Shown: piece by piece, positions 8,765 through 17,513 of the stretch | Position numbering within the stretch: the first letter of the stretch is position 1 | Layout of the letters: every line of letters starts with the position of its first letter | Source of the DNA: Pseudomonas koreensis | GTDB lineage: Bacteria > Pseudomonadota > Gammaproteobacteria > Pseudomonadales > Pseudomonadaceae | Reading direction: 5' to 3' | Assembly (NCBI RefSeq): GCF_025447595.1 | Contig: NZ_JAOEJU010000004.1 | Location: forward strand, 62,001-126,000 | Length of the DNA stretch: 64,000 bases | Made by a program: the position numbers and the translations under genes | Notes under the pieces: model-generated | What the model saw: the letters and a program-made list of their open reading frames with translations, nothing else | Told to the model about the DNA's origin: nothing | Database searches by the model: none

Positions 8765-9694
8765 ATGACTATCTTGGTAATCGCCGAACACGACAACAAG
8801 GTGCTGGCTCCGGCCACCCTGAACACCGTGGCTGCCGCTGCCAAAATCGGCGGCGACATCCACGTTCTGGTTGCAGGCCAGGGCGCTGGCGCCGTGGCTG
8901 AAGCCGCCGCGAAAATCGCTGGCGTGAGCAAAGTCCTGAACGCTGACAATGCTGCCTACGCGCACCAGCTGCCGGAAAACGTTGCACCGCTGGTCGCTGA
9001 ACTGGGCAAGGGCTACAGCCACATCCTGGCTGCCGCTACTTCCAACGGCAAAAACATCCTGCCGCGCGTTGCCGCCCAGCTGGACGTTGACCAGATCTCC
9101 GAGATCATCTCGGTAGAAAGCGCTGACACCTTCAAGCGCCCGATCTACGCCGGTAACGCCATCGCTACCGTGCAATCGACCGCTGCGATCAAAGTGATCA
9201 CCGTGCGTGCCACCGGTTTCGACCCGGTTGCCGCTGAAGGCGGTTCCGCTTCGGTTGAGTCCGTTGCCGCTGCTCACAACGCCGGCACTTCCAGCTTCGT
9301 CAGCGAAGAACTGGCCAAGTCCGATCGTCCTGAGCTGACCGCTGCCAAGATCGTCGTTTCCGGCGGCCGCGGCATGCAGAACGGCGACAACTTCAAACAC
9401 CTGTACGCTCTGGCCGACAAGCTGGGCGCTGCTGTGGGCGCTTCCCGCGCCGCGGTCGACGCAGGTTTCGTACCGAACGACATGCAGGTCGGTCAGACCG
9501 GCAAGATCGTTGCGCCACAGCTGTACATCGCCGTCGGTATCTCCGGCGCGATCCAGCACCTGGCCGGCATGAAAGACTCCAAAGTGATCGTTGCGATCAA
9601 CAAGGACGAAGAAGCACCGATCTTCCAGGTGGCCGATTACGGCCTGGTGGCGGATCTGTTCGAAGCCGTACCTGAGCTGGAGAAGCTGGTCTAA
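8765..9694 (+). CDS. etfA: Electron transfer flavoprotein alpha subunit
   Basis: A 309-aa subunit carrying the FAD of ETF. The N-terminal ETF domain (residues 1-185) is followed by the C-terminal FAD-binding domain, with the signature VVSGGRGMQ, the segment [19 protein letters not shown] and [20 protein letters not shown]. It starts 2 bases after etfB and is followed by a strong terminator, so etfBA is a two-gene operon. Confidence 0.96.
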   Translation: MTILVIAEHDNKVLAPATLNTVAAAAKIGGDIHVLVAGQGAGAVAEAAAKIAGVSKVLNADNAAYAHQLPENVAPLVAELGKGYSHILAAATSNGKNILPRVAAQLDVDQISEIISVESADTFKRPIYAGNAIATVQSTAAIKVITVRATGFDPVAAEGGSASVESVAAAHNAGTSSFVSEELAKSDRPELTAAKIVVSGGRGMQNGDNFKHLYALADKLGAAVGASRAAVDAGFVPNDMQVGQTGKIVAPQLYIAVGISGAIQHLAGMKDSKVIVAINKDEEAPIFQVADYGLVADLFEAVPELEKLV

Positions 9695-9716
9695 TCCGGC
9701 GGCTTCACTTATAAAG

Positions 9717-9745
9717 AGCCCGACCTTTTGGTCGGGCTTTTTTTT
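9717..9745 (+). terminator. Rho-independent terminator of etfBA
   Basis: An AGCCCGAC/GTCGGGCT stem with a short loop is followed by a run of eight T, 22 bases after the etfA stop. Confidence 0.92.
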
Positions 9746-9774
9746 GTCCGGGATTTGAGTGGGAGCGTTTCGCC

Positions 9775-10611
9775 ATGGATCTGCATCGTCGGTTGGGCTG
9801 CTCGTGGTTGCTGGGGCTGGCATTGTTGCCGGGCCTGTCGGTGGCGGCGGGCAAGTGCGAGCGGCTGGTCGTTACCGGCAGCCCGGATGCGCCGCCGTAT
9901 CTCTGGCAGGATCCGCAAAACCCCAAACAACTGATCGGTGCCAGCGCCGACCTGTTACAACAGGTGGCCAAGGAGCTGGGGATCAAAGTCGATCTGCTGT
10001 ACGCCGGCAAGCGTTCCCAGGCCCTCGACGAAGTGCGCAGCGGGCGCATGGACATGCTGGCCGACGCGCCGCTGACCTTCAATGAGCTGGAAAACCTCGA
10101 TTACATTCACCCGCCGTTGCTGGAAAACGACTATTTGGTGTGGACGCGCAAGGGCTCGACCTTGGTCTACACCGAAGCCAAAGACCTGCACGGGCATACC
10201 GGCGGCCTGTCGGAAAAGTCTCGAATGACCCCGGCATTCGGCACTTTCGCCGAGCAGCAATTGACCCTGACCCGTACGGCAAACCTGACCCAGGCGTTTC
10301 AGAAACTTCTGCTGGGTGAGGTGGAATATGTACTCGCCGGTCGCTACTCGGGCATGGCGGCCGCACAGGCACTGGGCATGGCCAATGATCTGCTGGCCTT
10401 TGAACAACCCATCGACCGGCCCGGTCTGTTCCTGGCGGTTTCGCACAACTCGGCCTGCAACGATCCGTGGTTGCGCGGACAGCTGGCCAAAAAGATGACA
10501 GAATTGCCCGCGTCCGGCCTGACGGAAGCCGCGCTGCAACGCAACATCGAGCGCTGGAAGGCGCAGCAGCAACAGCCGCCACAACAACCTGTCAGCGCCC
10601 CAAAACAGTAG
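9775..10611 (+). CDS. Periplasmic solute-binding protein, family 3 (amino-acid type)
   Basis: A 278-aa protein with an N-terminal signal peptide (LGCSWLLGLALLPGLSVAAG, cleavage near residue 23-25) and a type II periplasmic-binding fold. Recognisable parts are the first strand (LVVTGSPDAPPYLW), the ASADLLQQVAKELGI helix, SGRMDMLADAPLT, and the second-lobe segment with YVLAGRYSG. The C-terminus is Gln/Pro-rich. No permease or ATPase gene is adjacent, so it may act as an orphan sensor or with a remote transporter. It is followed by two lipoprotein genes on the same strand with short gaps. Ligand unknown. Confidence 0.82.
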   Translation: MDLHRRLGCSWLLGLALLPGLSVAAGKCERLVVTGSPDAPPYLWQDPQNPKQLIGASADLLQQVAKELGIKVDLLYAGKRSQALDEVRSGRMDMLADAPLTFNELENLDYIHPPLLENDYLVWTRKGSTLVYTEAKDLHGHTGGLSEKSRMTPAFGTFAEQQLTLTRTANLTQAFQKLLLGEVEYVLAGRYSGMAAAQALGMANDLLAFEQPIDRPGLFLAVSHNSACNDPWLRGQLAKKMTELPASGLTEAALQRNIERWKAQQQQPPQQPVSAPKQ

Positions 10612-10620
10612 GGATTCTTA

Positions 10621-10977
10621 GTGAGTAATCGACTTCTTTTCGCGGCCCTGGCCGTTCTGGCCCTGGCCGGTTGCGCCAGCGATCCGGCACCCAATGAACA
10701 AATGCGTTTGACCGAGCAGGCGCTCGAGCAGGCCAAGGCCGTCGGCGCCACCGCCGACGAAGTGCCGGAAATGAAACTGGCAGAAGACAAGTTCAACCGG
10801 GCCAAAGGCAGCATGGCGGGTGAGTCGTACAAAAATGCTCGGATGCGATTCGAACAGGCCGAACTCGATGCACGTCTGGCGGAAGCCAAAGTGCTGACCC
10901 GCAAGAGCGAAGAGCAAGTGAACGTGCTCAACACCCGCATTGTCCGACTGCGCAAGCAACTGGGGGATGCCCAATGA
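10621..10977 (+). CDS. DUF4398-type lipoprotein
   Basis: A 118-aa protein starting at GTG (10621). The signal peptide ends in the lipobox LALAGCAS, so it is probably a lipid-anchored envelope protein. The mature part is a charged alpha-helical hairpin (EQMRLTEQALEQAKA and a long ARMRFEQAELDARLAEAK helix), as expected for DUF4398. Its stop overlaps the next gene's start by 4 bases (ATGA), so the two lipoproteins are translationally coupled and probably act together in the envelope. Function unknown. Confidence 0.85.
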   Translation: MSNRLLFAALAVLALAGCASDPAPNEQMRLTEQALEQAKAVGATADEVPEMKLAEDKFNRAKGSMAGESYKNARMRFEQAELDARLAEAKVLTRKSEEQVNVLNTRIVRLRKQLGDAQ

Positions 10978-11786
10978 GCCTGAAGTCCAAAGCCCTCGGT
11001 GCTCTGATCCTCGCCGGTTGTGCCAGCCTTTACGGCTGCGCAGGTCAACACAGCGAATCCGCATTGCAGCAGGCCGGCGCCGATTTCCAGAAGGTCAAGG
11101 AAGATTCCAACGTGCTGCGTATCGCGCCAAAAGACGTGATTCGCGCTGGTGAGTCCCTGGCCCGTGCCGATCGTCTGTCGACGTATTGGGGCAGCGGCTC
11201 GGACGTGGTGCATTACGCCTACCTGAGTCAGCGCTACAGCGAAATCGCCCGTGAGCACACCAACCAGGTGCTCAACGAAGAGCGTGTGGCGAAGCTGGAA
11301 CTTGAACGCCAGCGCCTGCAACTGGCCCTGCGCGAGTCGAAACTGCTGAGCGTGCAACAGCAGGGCAAATGGCTGGAAGAGCAGATCGTTGCGCTGGCCA
11401 CCACCCAAACCGATCGTGGTCTTGTGATGACCCTTGGTGACGTGCTGTTCGACACTGGTGAAGCCGAACTGAAAAACTCGGCCAACCGCGTGGTGCTGAA
11501 GATCGTGCAGTTCCTGCAACTCAACCCGAAACGCATCGTGCGTATCGAGGGCTACACCGACAGCACCGGCGGCAAGCAGGAAAACCTCAAGCTGTCCCGC
11601 GATCGCGCGCAGTCGGTAGCGGACGTGTTGACGGACCTGGGCATCGATGAAAAACGCATTCAGGTCGAAGGCTACGGCGACGAATACCCTGTGGACGCCA
11701 ATGCTTCGGAGCGTGGGCGAGCGCAGAACCGTCGGGTGGAAATCGTGTTCTCCGACGAAAAAGGCCAGCTCGGCGCCGCCCGCTGA
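10974..11786 (+). CDS. OmpA-family lipoprotein with DUF4398-like N-terminal region
   Basis: A 270-aa envelope protein. The signal peptide ends in a lipobox-like LYGCAG (Cys22). Residues about 25-140 are helical and DUF4398-like, and 145-260 form an OmpA-like peptidoglycan-binding domain (LGDVLFDTGEAEL, IEGYTDSTGGKQENLKLSRDR, VEGYGDEYPVDANASERGRAQNRRVEI). It probably tethers the outer membrane to the cell wall by non-covalent binding of diaminopimelate. It overlaps the preceding small lipoprotein gene and ends shortly before a strong terminator. Confidence 0.9.
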   Translation: MSLKSKALGALILAGCASLYGCAGQHSESALQQAGADFQKVKEDSNVLRIAPKDVIRAGESLARADRLSTYWGSGSDVVHYAYLSQRYSEIAREHTNQVLNEERVAKLELERQRLQLALRESKLLSVQQQGKWLEEQIVALATTQTDRGLVMTLGDVLFDTGEAELKNSANRVVLKIVQFLQLNPKRIVRIEGYTDSTGGKQENLKLSRDRAQSVADVLTDLGIDEKRIQVEGYGDEYPVDANASERGRAQNRRVEIVFSDEKGQLGAAR

Positions 11787-11801
11787 GGGTGGCGTTACTG
11801 G

Positions 11802-11836
11802 AAAGCCCGGGCTGTCAGGCAGCGCCGGGCTTTTTT
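11802..11836 (+). terminator. Rho-independent terminator after the OmpA-type lipoprotein gene
   Basis: An AAGCCCGG/CCGGGCTT stem with a GC-rich internal loop is followed by six T. It closes the lipoprotein operon before the MocR-type regulator. Confidence 0.88.
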
Positions 11837-11907
11837 ACGTCTGTCGATTACCTCACAAAGCAGTACAGATTTAACCGACACTGCACTGTATGGTTGACTA
11901 ATATGGC

Positions 11908-11941
11908 AACTGTCCCAGTACACTTCCAAACTGTTCCGGTA
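11908..11941 (+). promoter_or_regulatory. Two direct repeats upstream of the MocR gene, candidate operator
   Basis: AACTGTCCCAGTA (11908-11920) and AACTGTTCCGGTA (11929-11941) are direct repeats starting exactly 21 bases apart, about two helical turns. Each is also partly palindromic (ACTG-N3-CAGT in the first). MocR-type regulators such as PdxR and GabR bind pairs of direct repeats near their own promoters, so this looks like an autoregulatory site. A related CAGTACAG sits further upstream near 11861. Confidence 0.5.
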
Positions 11942-11987
11942 TTGTTTCACACAAGAATAAAACGCCCGTGAAATCGAGTGCTGCGTC

Positions 11988-13427
11988 ATGACCAATCTCT
12001 TGCTCTACCAACGTATTGCTCAACAGCTGGCCGAAGATATTCGCCGTGGCGTTTATCAACCGGGCGAGCGCGTGCCTTCGGTGCGCAAGATGAGTTCGCA
12101 GCTCAACGTCAGCCATGCCACGGTGTTACAGGCTTACGCCAACCTCGAAGATCAGGGCCTGATCCGTGCGCGGCCGCAGTCTGGCTACTACGTGCACCAG
12201 ACGCCGGCGCTGACCGCGCCTACGCCGGATATCGCCCGGGTCGAACGACCAGGCCTGGTTACCCGCAGCAGCATCATCCAGCAGGTTTTGGTCGAGTCGC
12301 GTCGCGAAGGCGTGTTCCCCCTGGGAGCCGCAGTGCCGAGTGTCGACTATTTGCCGGTACGCGCCCTGCATCAGCAACTGGCCAAGGTCACCCGCTTTCA
12401 CAGCCCTCGGGCGTTCAGCTACATGTTCAGCCCCGGTTTCGAGCCACTGCGCCGGCAGGTGGCGATTCGCATGCGCGATGCCGGTGTGGTGGTTGACCCG
12501 TCGGAAGTGGTGATCACCCACGGTTGTGTCGACGCGTTGCAGATGTCGTTACGGGTGCTGACCCGCCCTGGCGATCTGATCGCCGCGGAATCGCCAACCT
12601 ATTACGGGCTGCTGCAACTGGCGGATCTGCTGGGTTTGAAAGTCATCGAGATTCCCAGCGATCCCGTCACGGGCATGAGCCTCGAAGCTCTGCAACTGGC
12701 AGCCAACCAATGGTCGATCAAGGCGCTGGTGCTGACCACCCGACTGAGCAATCCTCTGGGCGGCACCATGCCGGAAGAGCGGCAGAAACAACTGCTGCGA
12801 CTGGCCTCTGACTTCGATATCCAGATCGTCGAAGACGACATCTATGGCGAGTTGATGTTCGAGCAGGGACGCACCAAGTCGCTCAAGGCCTACGACCGGC
12901 TCGATCGGGTGATCTATTGCTCCAGCTTTTCCAAAACGTTATCGCCCGGTGTGCGCATCGGCTGGATGATCGCCGGCAAGTACCAGCAGGAAATCCAGCG
13001 TTTGCAGACTTTCAGCACCCATTCGGCGTGCAGCGTTACGCAAATGGCTATCGCGGCGTACCTGGAAAACGGCGGCTATGACCGGCATTTACGGTACATC
13101 CGTCAGGAATACAGAAAAAATCTCAGCGCGTTCCAACTGGCTGTTCAGCAGTACTTTCCCGAAGGCACCCAGATGACCCGGCCGGCCGGAGGATTCATTC
13201 TGTGGGTCAGTCTGCCGGGGCGGGTCAATACTCAGGAATTGCACGTGCGGGCGCTGCAACAGGGCATCAGCATTGCGCCGGGCCTGATCTTCAGCAACAC
13301 CGAGCAGTTCAACCACTGCATCCGGTTGAACTGCGGCATCCCGTGGAATCGCGAAGCGGAAAGGGCGTTGATGACGCTCGGAATGCTGGCGACCCAGCTC
13401 TGTCAGGAGATGGCCGGCGGTTTTTGA
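11988..13427 (+). CDS. MocR/PdxR-type GntR regulator with aminotransferase-like domain
   Basis: A 479-aa protein with an N-terminal GntR winged helix (residues about 5-75; GVYQPGERVPSVRKMSSQLNV, then YANLEDQGLIRARPQSGYYV). This is joined to a fold-type I aminotransferase domain (about 100-475). The PLP lysine lies in YCSSFSKTLSPGVRIGW and the aspartate in IVEDDIYGEL. Such proteins usually use PLP as a ligand sensor and not as catalysts. No aminotransferase or transporter partner gene is next to it, so the target is not evident; it may mainly regulate itself through the repeats just upstream. Confidence 0.92.
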   Translation: MTNLLLYQRIAQQLAEDIRRGVYQPGERVPSVRKMSSQLNVSHATVLQAYANLEDQGLIRARPQSGYYVHQTPALTAPTPDIARVERPGLVTRSSIIQQVLVESRREGVFPLGAAVPSVDYLPVRALHQQLAKVTRFHSPRAFSYMFSPGFEPLRRQVAIRMRDAGVVVDPSEVVITHGCVDALQMSLRVLTRPGDLIAAESPTYYGLLQLADLLGLKVIEIPSDPVTGMSLEALQLAANQWSIKALVLTTRLSNPLGGTMPEERQKQLLRLASDFDIQIVEDDIYGELMFEQGRTKSLKAYDRLDRVIYCSSFSKTLSPGVRIGWMIAGKYQQEIQRLQTFSTHSACSVTQMAIAAYLENGGYDRHLRYIRQEYRKNLSAFQLAVQQYFPEGTQMTRPAGGFILWVSLPGRVNTQELHVRALQQGISIAPGLIFSNTEQFNHCIRLNCGIPWNREAERALMTLGMLATQLCQEMAGGF

Positions 13428-13501
13428 GGCGGCGGCAGTGCTTGTCATGTGGCGCTCGACAGGCGAGCATATGGCCCTCTGCCGTTAGCTTCGTTGGGTT
13501 C

Positions 13502-13981
13502 ATGAAAGCGAATTTTTCTGCCGTCTGGGTTGTGCTCTGCCTGTTGATGATGGGCCATGTGCCTGGCGCAATGGCGGCCGCGGCTCAGGAAAAGACGCCG
13601 GCCGCTGCCACCGCGAAAAAACCGGTCACGGCCAAGAAGACCGTTCCAGCGAAAAAAGCACCGCAGAAAAAGGCTGCTCCAGCCAAGAAGCGCGCCCCGG
13701 TCGCTTCCAAGTCAAAATCAGCGAAAGAAGTGGCCAAGACGCCGTTGCCGTCTGCGAAGCTTGATTTGAGTCTGCCCAAAGACATGGTTCAGGAATTGAA
13801 ACCTCCTGGCGCTGTGACGATGCCCAAGCGCGAACCGATCCTGCCGCAGATGTTCGGCGACAAGAACAGCGGGTTTCAACTCAATGGCCGTCTGCTCAGC
13901 AACGAAATGCAGTTGCAACTGCGCAATGAAGAGCGCCGGGAAGTCGAAGGCGCGGCGCTGGATTTCGAGTTCAAGCAATAA
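13502..13981 (+). CDS. Secreted Lys/Ala/Pro-rich hypothetical protein
   Basis: A 159-aa protein with a clear signal peptide (VWVVLCLLMMGHVPGAMAAA, cleavage near residue 25). A low-complexity tract of about 55 residues follows, dominated by Lys, Ala and Pro (AKKPVTAKKTVPAKKAPQKK and onward), resembling histone-H1-like tails. The last 80 residues are ordinary (LDLSLPKDMVQELKPPGAV, GFQLNGRLLSNEMQLQLRN) and probably form the folded part. The frame is open far upstream into the MocR gene, but the ATG at 13502 precedes the signal peptide. Such proteins are sometimes mislabelled translation initiation factor 2 because of the low-complexity tract. Function unknown. Confidence 0.75.
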   Translation: MKANFSAVWVVLCLLMMGHVPGAMAAAAQEKTPAAATAKKPVTAKKTVPAKKAPQKKAAPAKKRAPVASKSKSAKEVAKTPLPSAKLDLSLPKDMVQELKPPGAVTMPKREPILPQMFGDKNSGFQLNGRLLSNEMQLQLRNEERREVEGAALDFEFKQ

Positions 13982-14145
13982 ATCGCCCCAATGGTGACCC
14001 GCAGACCAGACGCTTTGTCGGAGACTGGTCAGTCATTTTTGTTTCTGCGTAAAAACCCCGGTTCAGGCAATTTAAAACAGCCGTTTTAGCGGTTACCCTG
14101 TCCGTGTCCATTTAACACATTGCCCGCTGCGAGGAACGCGTCGTC

Positions 14146-14400
14146 ATGAAGTGCCGTGAAGGCTGTGGCGCCTGTTGCATTGCCCCTTCCATCAGTTCGC
14201 CGATTCCCGGCATGCCCGATGGCAAACCTGCCGGTGAACGTTGCGTTCAGCTGTCGGTCGATAACCTGTGCAACATCTTCGGTCGTCCGGAACGCCCGGC
14301 GGTCTGTTCAGGATTCAAGGCAGATGTCGAAGTCTGCGGAGACAACCAGGAAGACGCGATCAGGTTGCTCGGTTGGTGGGAGCAGATGACGGCGGCGTGA
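14146..14400 (+). CDS. YkgJ-family cysteine-cluster protein
   Basis: An 84-aa protein beginning MKCREGCGACC, giving the CxxxCxxCC cluster that binds a zinc ion or Fe-S centre in this family. Further cysteines occur in GERCVQL, NLCNIF, AVCSGF and VCGDN. The length is at the short end of the family but all the clustered cysteines are present. The role is unknown; it is predicted to be cytoplasmic. A START-domain gene follows 40 bases later on the same strand. Confidence 0.85.
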   Translation: MKCREGCGACCIAPSISSPIPGMPDGKPAGERCVQLSVDNLCNIFGRPERPAVCSGFKADVEVCGDNQEDAIRLLGWWEQMTAA

Positions 14401-14440
14401 TGTGTCAACGAACGGAACTTCAACAATAAGGAATAAAACC

Positions 14441-15046
14441 ATGGGTTCGCTGCATCGTATCGCTGTGTTGTGTGGATTGACTGCCGTGCTGGCCACCTCG
14501 GCCGCTCAGGCTGAAGACTGGAAAGTCGCCAAGAACGAGGACGGCATCAAGGTCTCCCTGAGTGAAGTGCCGGGTTCCGATTACAAGTCATATCAGGGCG
14601 TGACCTTGATGAAGACCACCGTCGCCAAACTGCGCGCCTTGCAGGAAGACGTTTCCGGTGCGTGCGCCTGGATTCACGAGTGCAAGACCCAGAAACTGCT
14701 CAAGCACGAAGGCGACCAGAGCTGGACCTACACTCAGTTCAATACGCCGTGGCCAGTGACCCCGCGCGATTCCATCCTGCATGTGACCACCGTTGAAGGC
14801 GCCGACGGCAGCCTGACGCGCAATCTTGAGGGCGTGCCGAAGTATTTGCCTGAAGAAAAGGGCTTTGTGCGGGTTGCTCAAGTCAAAGGCTTCTGGAAGT
14901 TCGTGCCCAAAGGCGATCAGGTTGAAGTGACCTATCAGGTTCACACCGAGCCAGGCGGCAGCGTGCCGTCGATGATCGCCAACAAGTTTGTGGTCGACGC
15001 ACCGTTCAACACCCTGAAAGCCTTGAAAGAACGCGCCGAGAAGTAA
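14441..15046 (+). CDS. START-domain protein, secreted
   Basis: A 201-aa protein with a signal peptide (IAVLCGLTAVLATSAAQAED, cleavage after AQA near residue 23). It is followed by a START/Bet v1-like lipid-binding fold (WKVAKNEDGIKVSLSEVPGS, YTQFNTPWPVTPRDSILHV, VEVTYQVHTEPGGSVPSMI). The ATG at 14441 is used because AAGGA lies 8 bases before it; an in-frame GTG at 14402 lacks a ribosome site. It probably binds a hydrophobic molecule in the periplasm; the ligand is unknown. Confidence 0.88.
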   Translation: MGSLHRIAVLCGLTAVLATSAAQAEDWKVAKNEDGIKVSLSEVPGSDYKSYQGVTLMKTTVAKLRALQEDVSGACAWIHECKTQKLLKHEGDQSWTYTQFNTPWPVTPRDSILHVTTVEGADGSLTRNLEGVPKYLPEEKGFVRVAQVKGFWKFVPKGDQVEVTYQVHTEPGGSVPSMIANKFVVDAPFNTLKALKERAEK

Positions 15047-15360
15047 ATATCGCGTTCATCTGTATACGCCCCGAAGAACTCGGGGCGTTTTGTTTTCCAG
15101 GTTTATTGTGTTTCTGGATATGCGTTGAACGAAATTTTCACAAAGTCTCCAAGACAATTCGCCCGCGTTGTTTGCACCTGTCCCGGTATGCCGTGTCTTC
15201 AAATGAAACAGTCCGGCGGTGGACAGTAATCAATGGCAATGCCATCGGTGATCGTGCAACATTTGCGCACCGCGCAATCCCCGGGGCCTGGAATGGCCAA
15301 CAGAGGGCAGGGCGCAGCTGTATTTTTGCAACTTCAACTTCCAATGGGTCCTAAAACGAC
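15047..15360. other. Intergenic region before the LtaS-like gene
   Basis: It begins with a terminator (15066-15096). The remaining 260 bases are a leader-like stretch with no gene I can support. A short plus-strand frame (15106-15354) and its reverse-strand counterpart lack ribosome sites and look random. No clear promoter consensus was found. Confidence 0.6.
15066..15096 (+). terminator. Rho-independent terminator of the START-domain gene
   Basis: An ACGCCCCGA/TCGGGGCGT perfect stem with a 5-base loop is followed by TTTTGTTTT. Confidence 0.92.
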
Positions 15361-17454
15361 ATGGCAAACCCGGACGCCCTGAATCAGCAGCGATCTTCCA
15401 GTCGCCTGCTGCAACCGACCGTCAAATCGCATCTGGCCTACACGCTGCTGTGCGCGCTGGTCATGATGGTGATGTTTTCCGTGCTGCGCCTCGCGCTGCT
15501 GGTCTACAACCGCGAGATGATCCTCGACACCCCGGCCTCGACTTTCCTCGAAGCTTTTGCAAACGGCCTGCGCTTTGACCTGCGCCTGGTCGTCTACCTC
15601 TGCATTCCACTGGTGCTGGCGCTGTTCAGTGCCCGGGCTATGGCCGCGCGCGGGTTCTTCCGTTTCTGGCTGACCATCGCTTCGAGCATCGCGCTGTTCC
15701 TCGGGCTGATGGAGATGGACTTCTACCGCGAGTTCCACCAGCGCCTCAACGGGCTGGTATTCCAGTACGTGAAGGAAGACCCGAAAACCGTGATGAGCAT
15801 GCTCTGGTACGGTTTCCCGGTGGTGCGTTACCTGCTGGCCTGGGCCGTGGGCACGCTGATCCTGACCCTGGCGTTCAAGGGCGCCGACCGTCTGACCCGT
15901 CCGCGCGGTCCGTTCAGCGGAGGCAACGTCGGCACCCGACAGGTTGCGCCATGGTATGCGCGTCTGGCGGTGTTCGTAGTCTGCCTGCTGATTTGCGTGG
16001 TCGCCGCCCGTGGCACCCTGCGTCAAGGTCCTCCGCTGCGCTGGGGCGACGTCTACACCACCGAGTCGAACTTCGCCAACCAGCTCGGCCTCAACGGCAC
16101 GCTGTCGCTGATCGCGGCGGCCAAGGACCGGATGGGCGAGGATCGCGACAACATCTGGAAAGCCACGCTGCCGCAGGATCAGGCGCAGAAAGTAGTGCGC
16201 GAGATGCTGGTGATGCCGGACGACAAACTGGTGGATGCCGATATCGCCGCCGTGCGTCGTGACTACACGCCACCCGCCGACAAGACGTTGCCGATCAAGA
16301 ACGTCGTCGTGATCCTCATGGAAAGCATGGCCGGTCACTCGGTGGGTGCGCTGGGCGCACCGGGCAACATCACGCCGTACCTCGACAAGCTGTCGAAGGA
16401 AGGCCTGCTGTTCGATCGCTTCTTCTCTAACGGCACCCATACCCACCAGGGCATGTTCGCCACCATGGCCTGCTTCCCGAACCTGCCTGGCTTCGAATAC
16501 CTGATGCAGACCCCGGAAGGCAGCCACAAACTGTCCGGCCTGCCGCAGCTGCTCAGCGCGCGCAAGTACGACGATGTCTACGTCTACAACGGCGACTTTG
16601 CCTGGGATAACCAGTCGGGTTTCTTCAGTAACCAGGGCATGACCAACTTCGTCGGTCGCAACGATTTCGTGAACCCGGTGTTCTCCGATCCGACCTGGGG
16701 CGTGTCCGACCAGGACATGTTCGACCGTGGTCTGGTGGAGCTCAAGGCGCGGGAAAACGGCAAGCCGTTCTACGCACTGCTGCAAACCCTGTCCAACCAC
16801 ACGCCGTACGCCCTGCCGACGCCGTTGCCGGTCGAGCGCGTGACGGATCGTGGCACGCTCAACGAACACCTGACTGCCATGCGTTACGCGGACTGGGCGC
16901 TGGGTCAGTTCTTCGAGAAGGCCCGCAAGGAGCCGTACTTCAAGGAAACCCTGTTTGTCATCGTCGGCGACCACGGTTTCGGCAACGAGCGTCAGATCAC
17001 CGAAATGGACCTGGGCCGCTTCAATGTGCCGATGTTGATGATCGCACCGGGCATCCAGGAAAAATTCGGTACCCGTGACCACACCGTGGGTACGCAGATC
17101 GACATCGTGCCGACCATCATGGGTCGTCTGGGTGGCGAGGTACGCCATCAGTGCTGGGGTCGTGACCTGCTGAACCTGCCGCAAGGTGACACCGGTTTTG
17201 GTGTGATCAAGCCGTCGGGCAGCGAGCAGACCACTGCCATCGTTACAGCCGACCAGATCCTCGTACTGCCGAAGGAAAAGGAAATGGCACCGAAGATCTA
17301 TCAGTACGAGCTGGGCGCGAACCCGCACGCCGAAGTGGTACCGGATGCACCGCGCACTGCCGAGCTGAAACTCAAGCTCGAAGCGTTCCTGCAAACGGCC
17401 ACCAAGAGCCTGATCGACAACACCGCAGGTGTGGTTAACGGCAAGCCGGACTGA
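15361..17454 (+). CDS. LtaS-like phosphoglycerol transferase (sulfatase superfamily), inner membrane
   Basis: A 697-aa protein with about five N-terminal membrane helices (residues about 25-215) and a large periplasmic sulfatase-fold domain (about 310-640). The metal and catalytic motifs are present: VVVILMESMAGHSVGALG, the nucleophile region NGTHTHQGMFATMACFPNLP (Thr in GTHT), and VIVGDHGFGNE. In Gram-negatives such enzymes transfer phosphoglycerol or phosphoethanolamine to periplasmic glucans or envelope polymers, not to lipoteichoic acid. The exact substrate here cannot be read. It ends at a strong shared terminator. Confidence 0.9.
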   Translation: MANPDALNQQRSSSRLLQPTVKSHLAYTLLCALVMMVMFSVLRLALLVYNREMILDTPASTFLEAFANGLRFDLRLVVYLCIPLVLALFSARAMAARGFFRFWLTIASSIALFLGLMEMDFYREFHQRLNGLVFQYVKEDPKTVMSMLWYGFPVVRYLLAWAVGTLILTLAFKGADRLTRPRGPFSGGNVGTRQVAPWYARLAVFVVCLLICVVAARGTLRQGPPLRWGDVYTTESNFANQLGLNGTLSLIAAAKDRMGEDRDNIWKATLPQDQAQKVVREMLVMPDDKLVDADIAAVRRDYTPPADKTLPIKNVVVILMESMAGHSVGALGAPGNITPYLDKLSKEGLLFDRFFSNGTHTHQGMFATMACFPNLPGFEYLMQTPEGSHKLSGLPQLLSARKYDDVYVYNGDFAWDNQSGFFSNQGMTNFVGRNDFVNPVFSDPTWGVSDQDMFDRGLVELKARENGKPFYALLQTLSNHTPYALPTPLPVERVTDRGTLNEHLTAMRYADWALGQFFEKARKEPYFKETLFVIVGDHGFGNERQITEMDLGRFNVPMLMIAPGIQEKFGTRDHTVGTQIDIVPTIMGRLGGEVRHQCWGRDLLNLPQGDTGFGVIKPSGSEQTTAIVTADQILVLPKEKEMAPKIYQYELGANPHAEVVPDAPRTAELKLKLEAFLQTATKSLIDNTAGVVNGKPD

Positions 17455-17467
17455 TCAATCGGCGCAA

Positions 17468-17500
17468 TAAAAAGAGGCCCTTTCGAGGGCCTCTTTTTTT
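17468..17500. terminator. Bidirectional Rho-independent terminator
   Basis: An AAAGAGGCCC/GGGCCTCTTT stem with a 6-base loop has A-run on its left and T-run on its right, so it can end both the LtaS-like gene (+) and the DUF3309 gene (-). Confidence 0.92.
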
Positions 17501-17513
17501 GTCGGTCAAACAG

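Noticed and set aside
15334..17394. Long minus-strand open frame (686 codons) opposite the LtaS-like gene
   Set aside because: Antisense shadow: no ribosome site, His/Gln/Arg-rich composition, and the plus strand has all sulfatase-family motifs.
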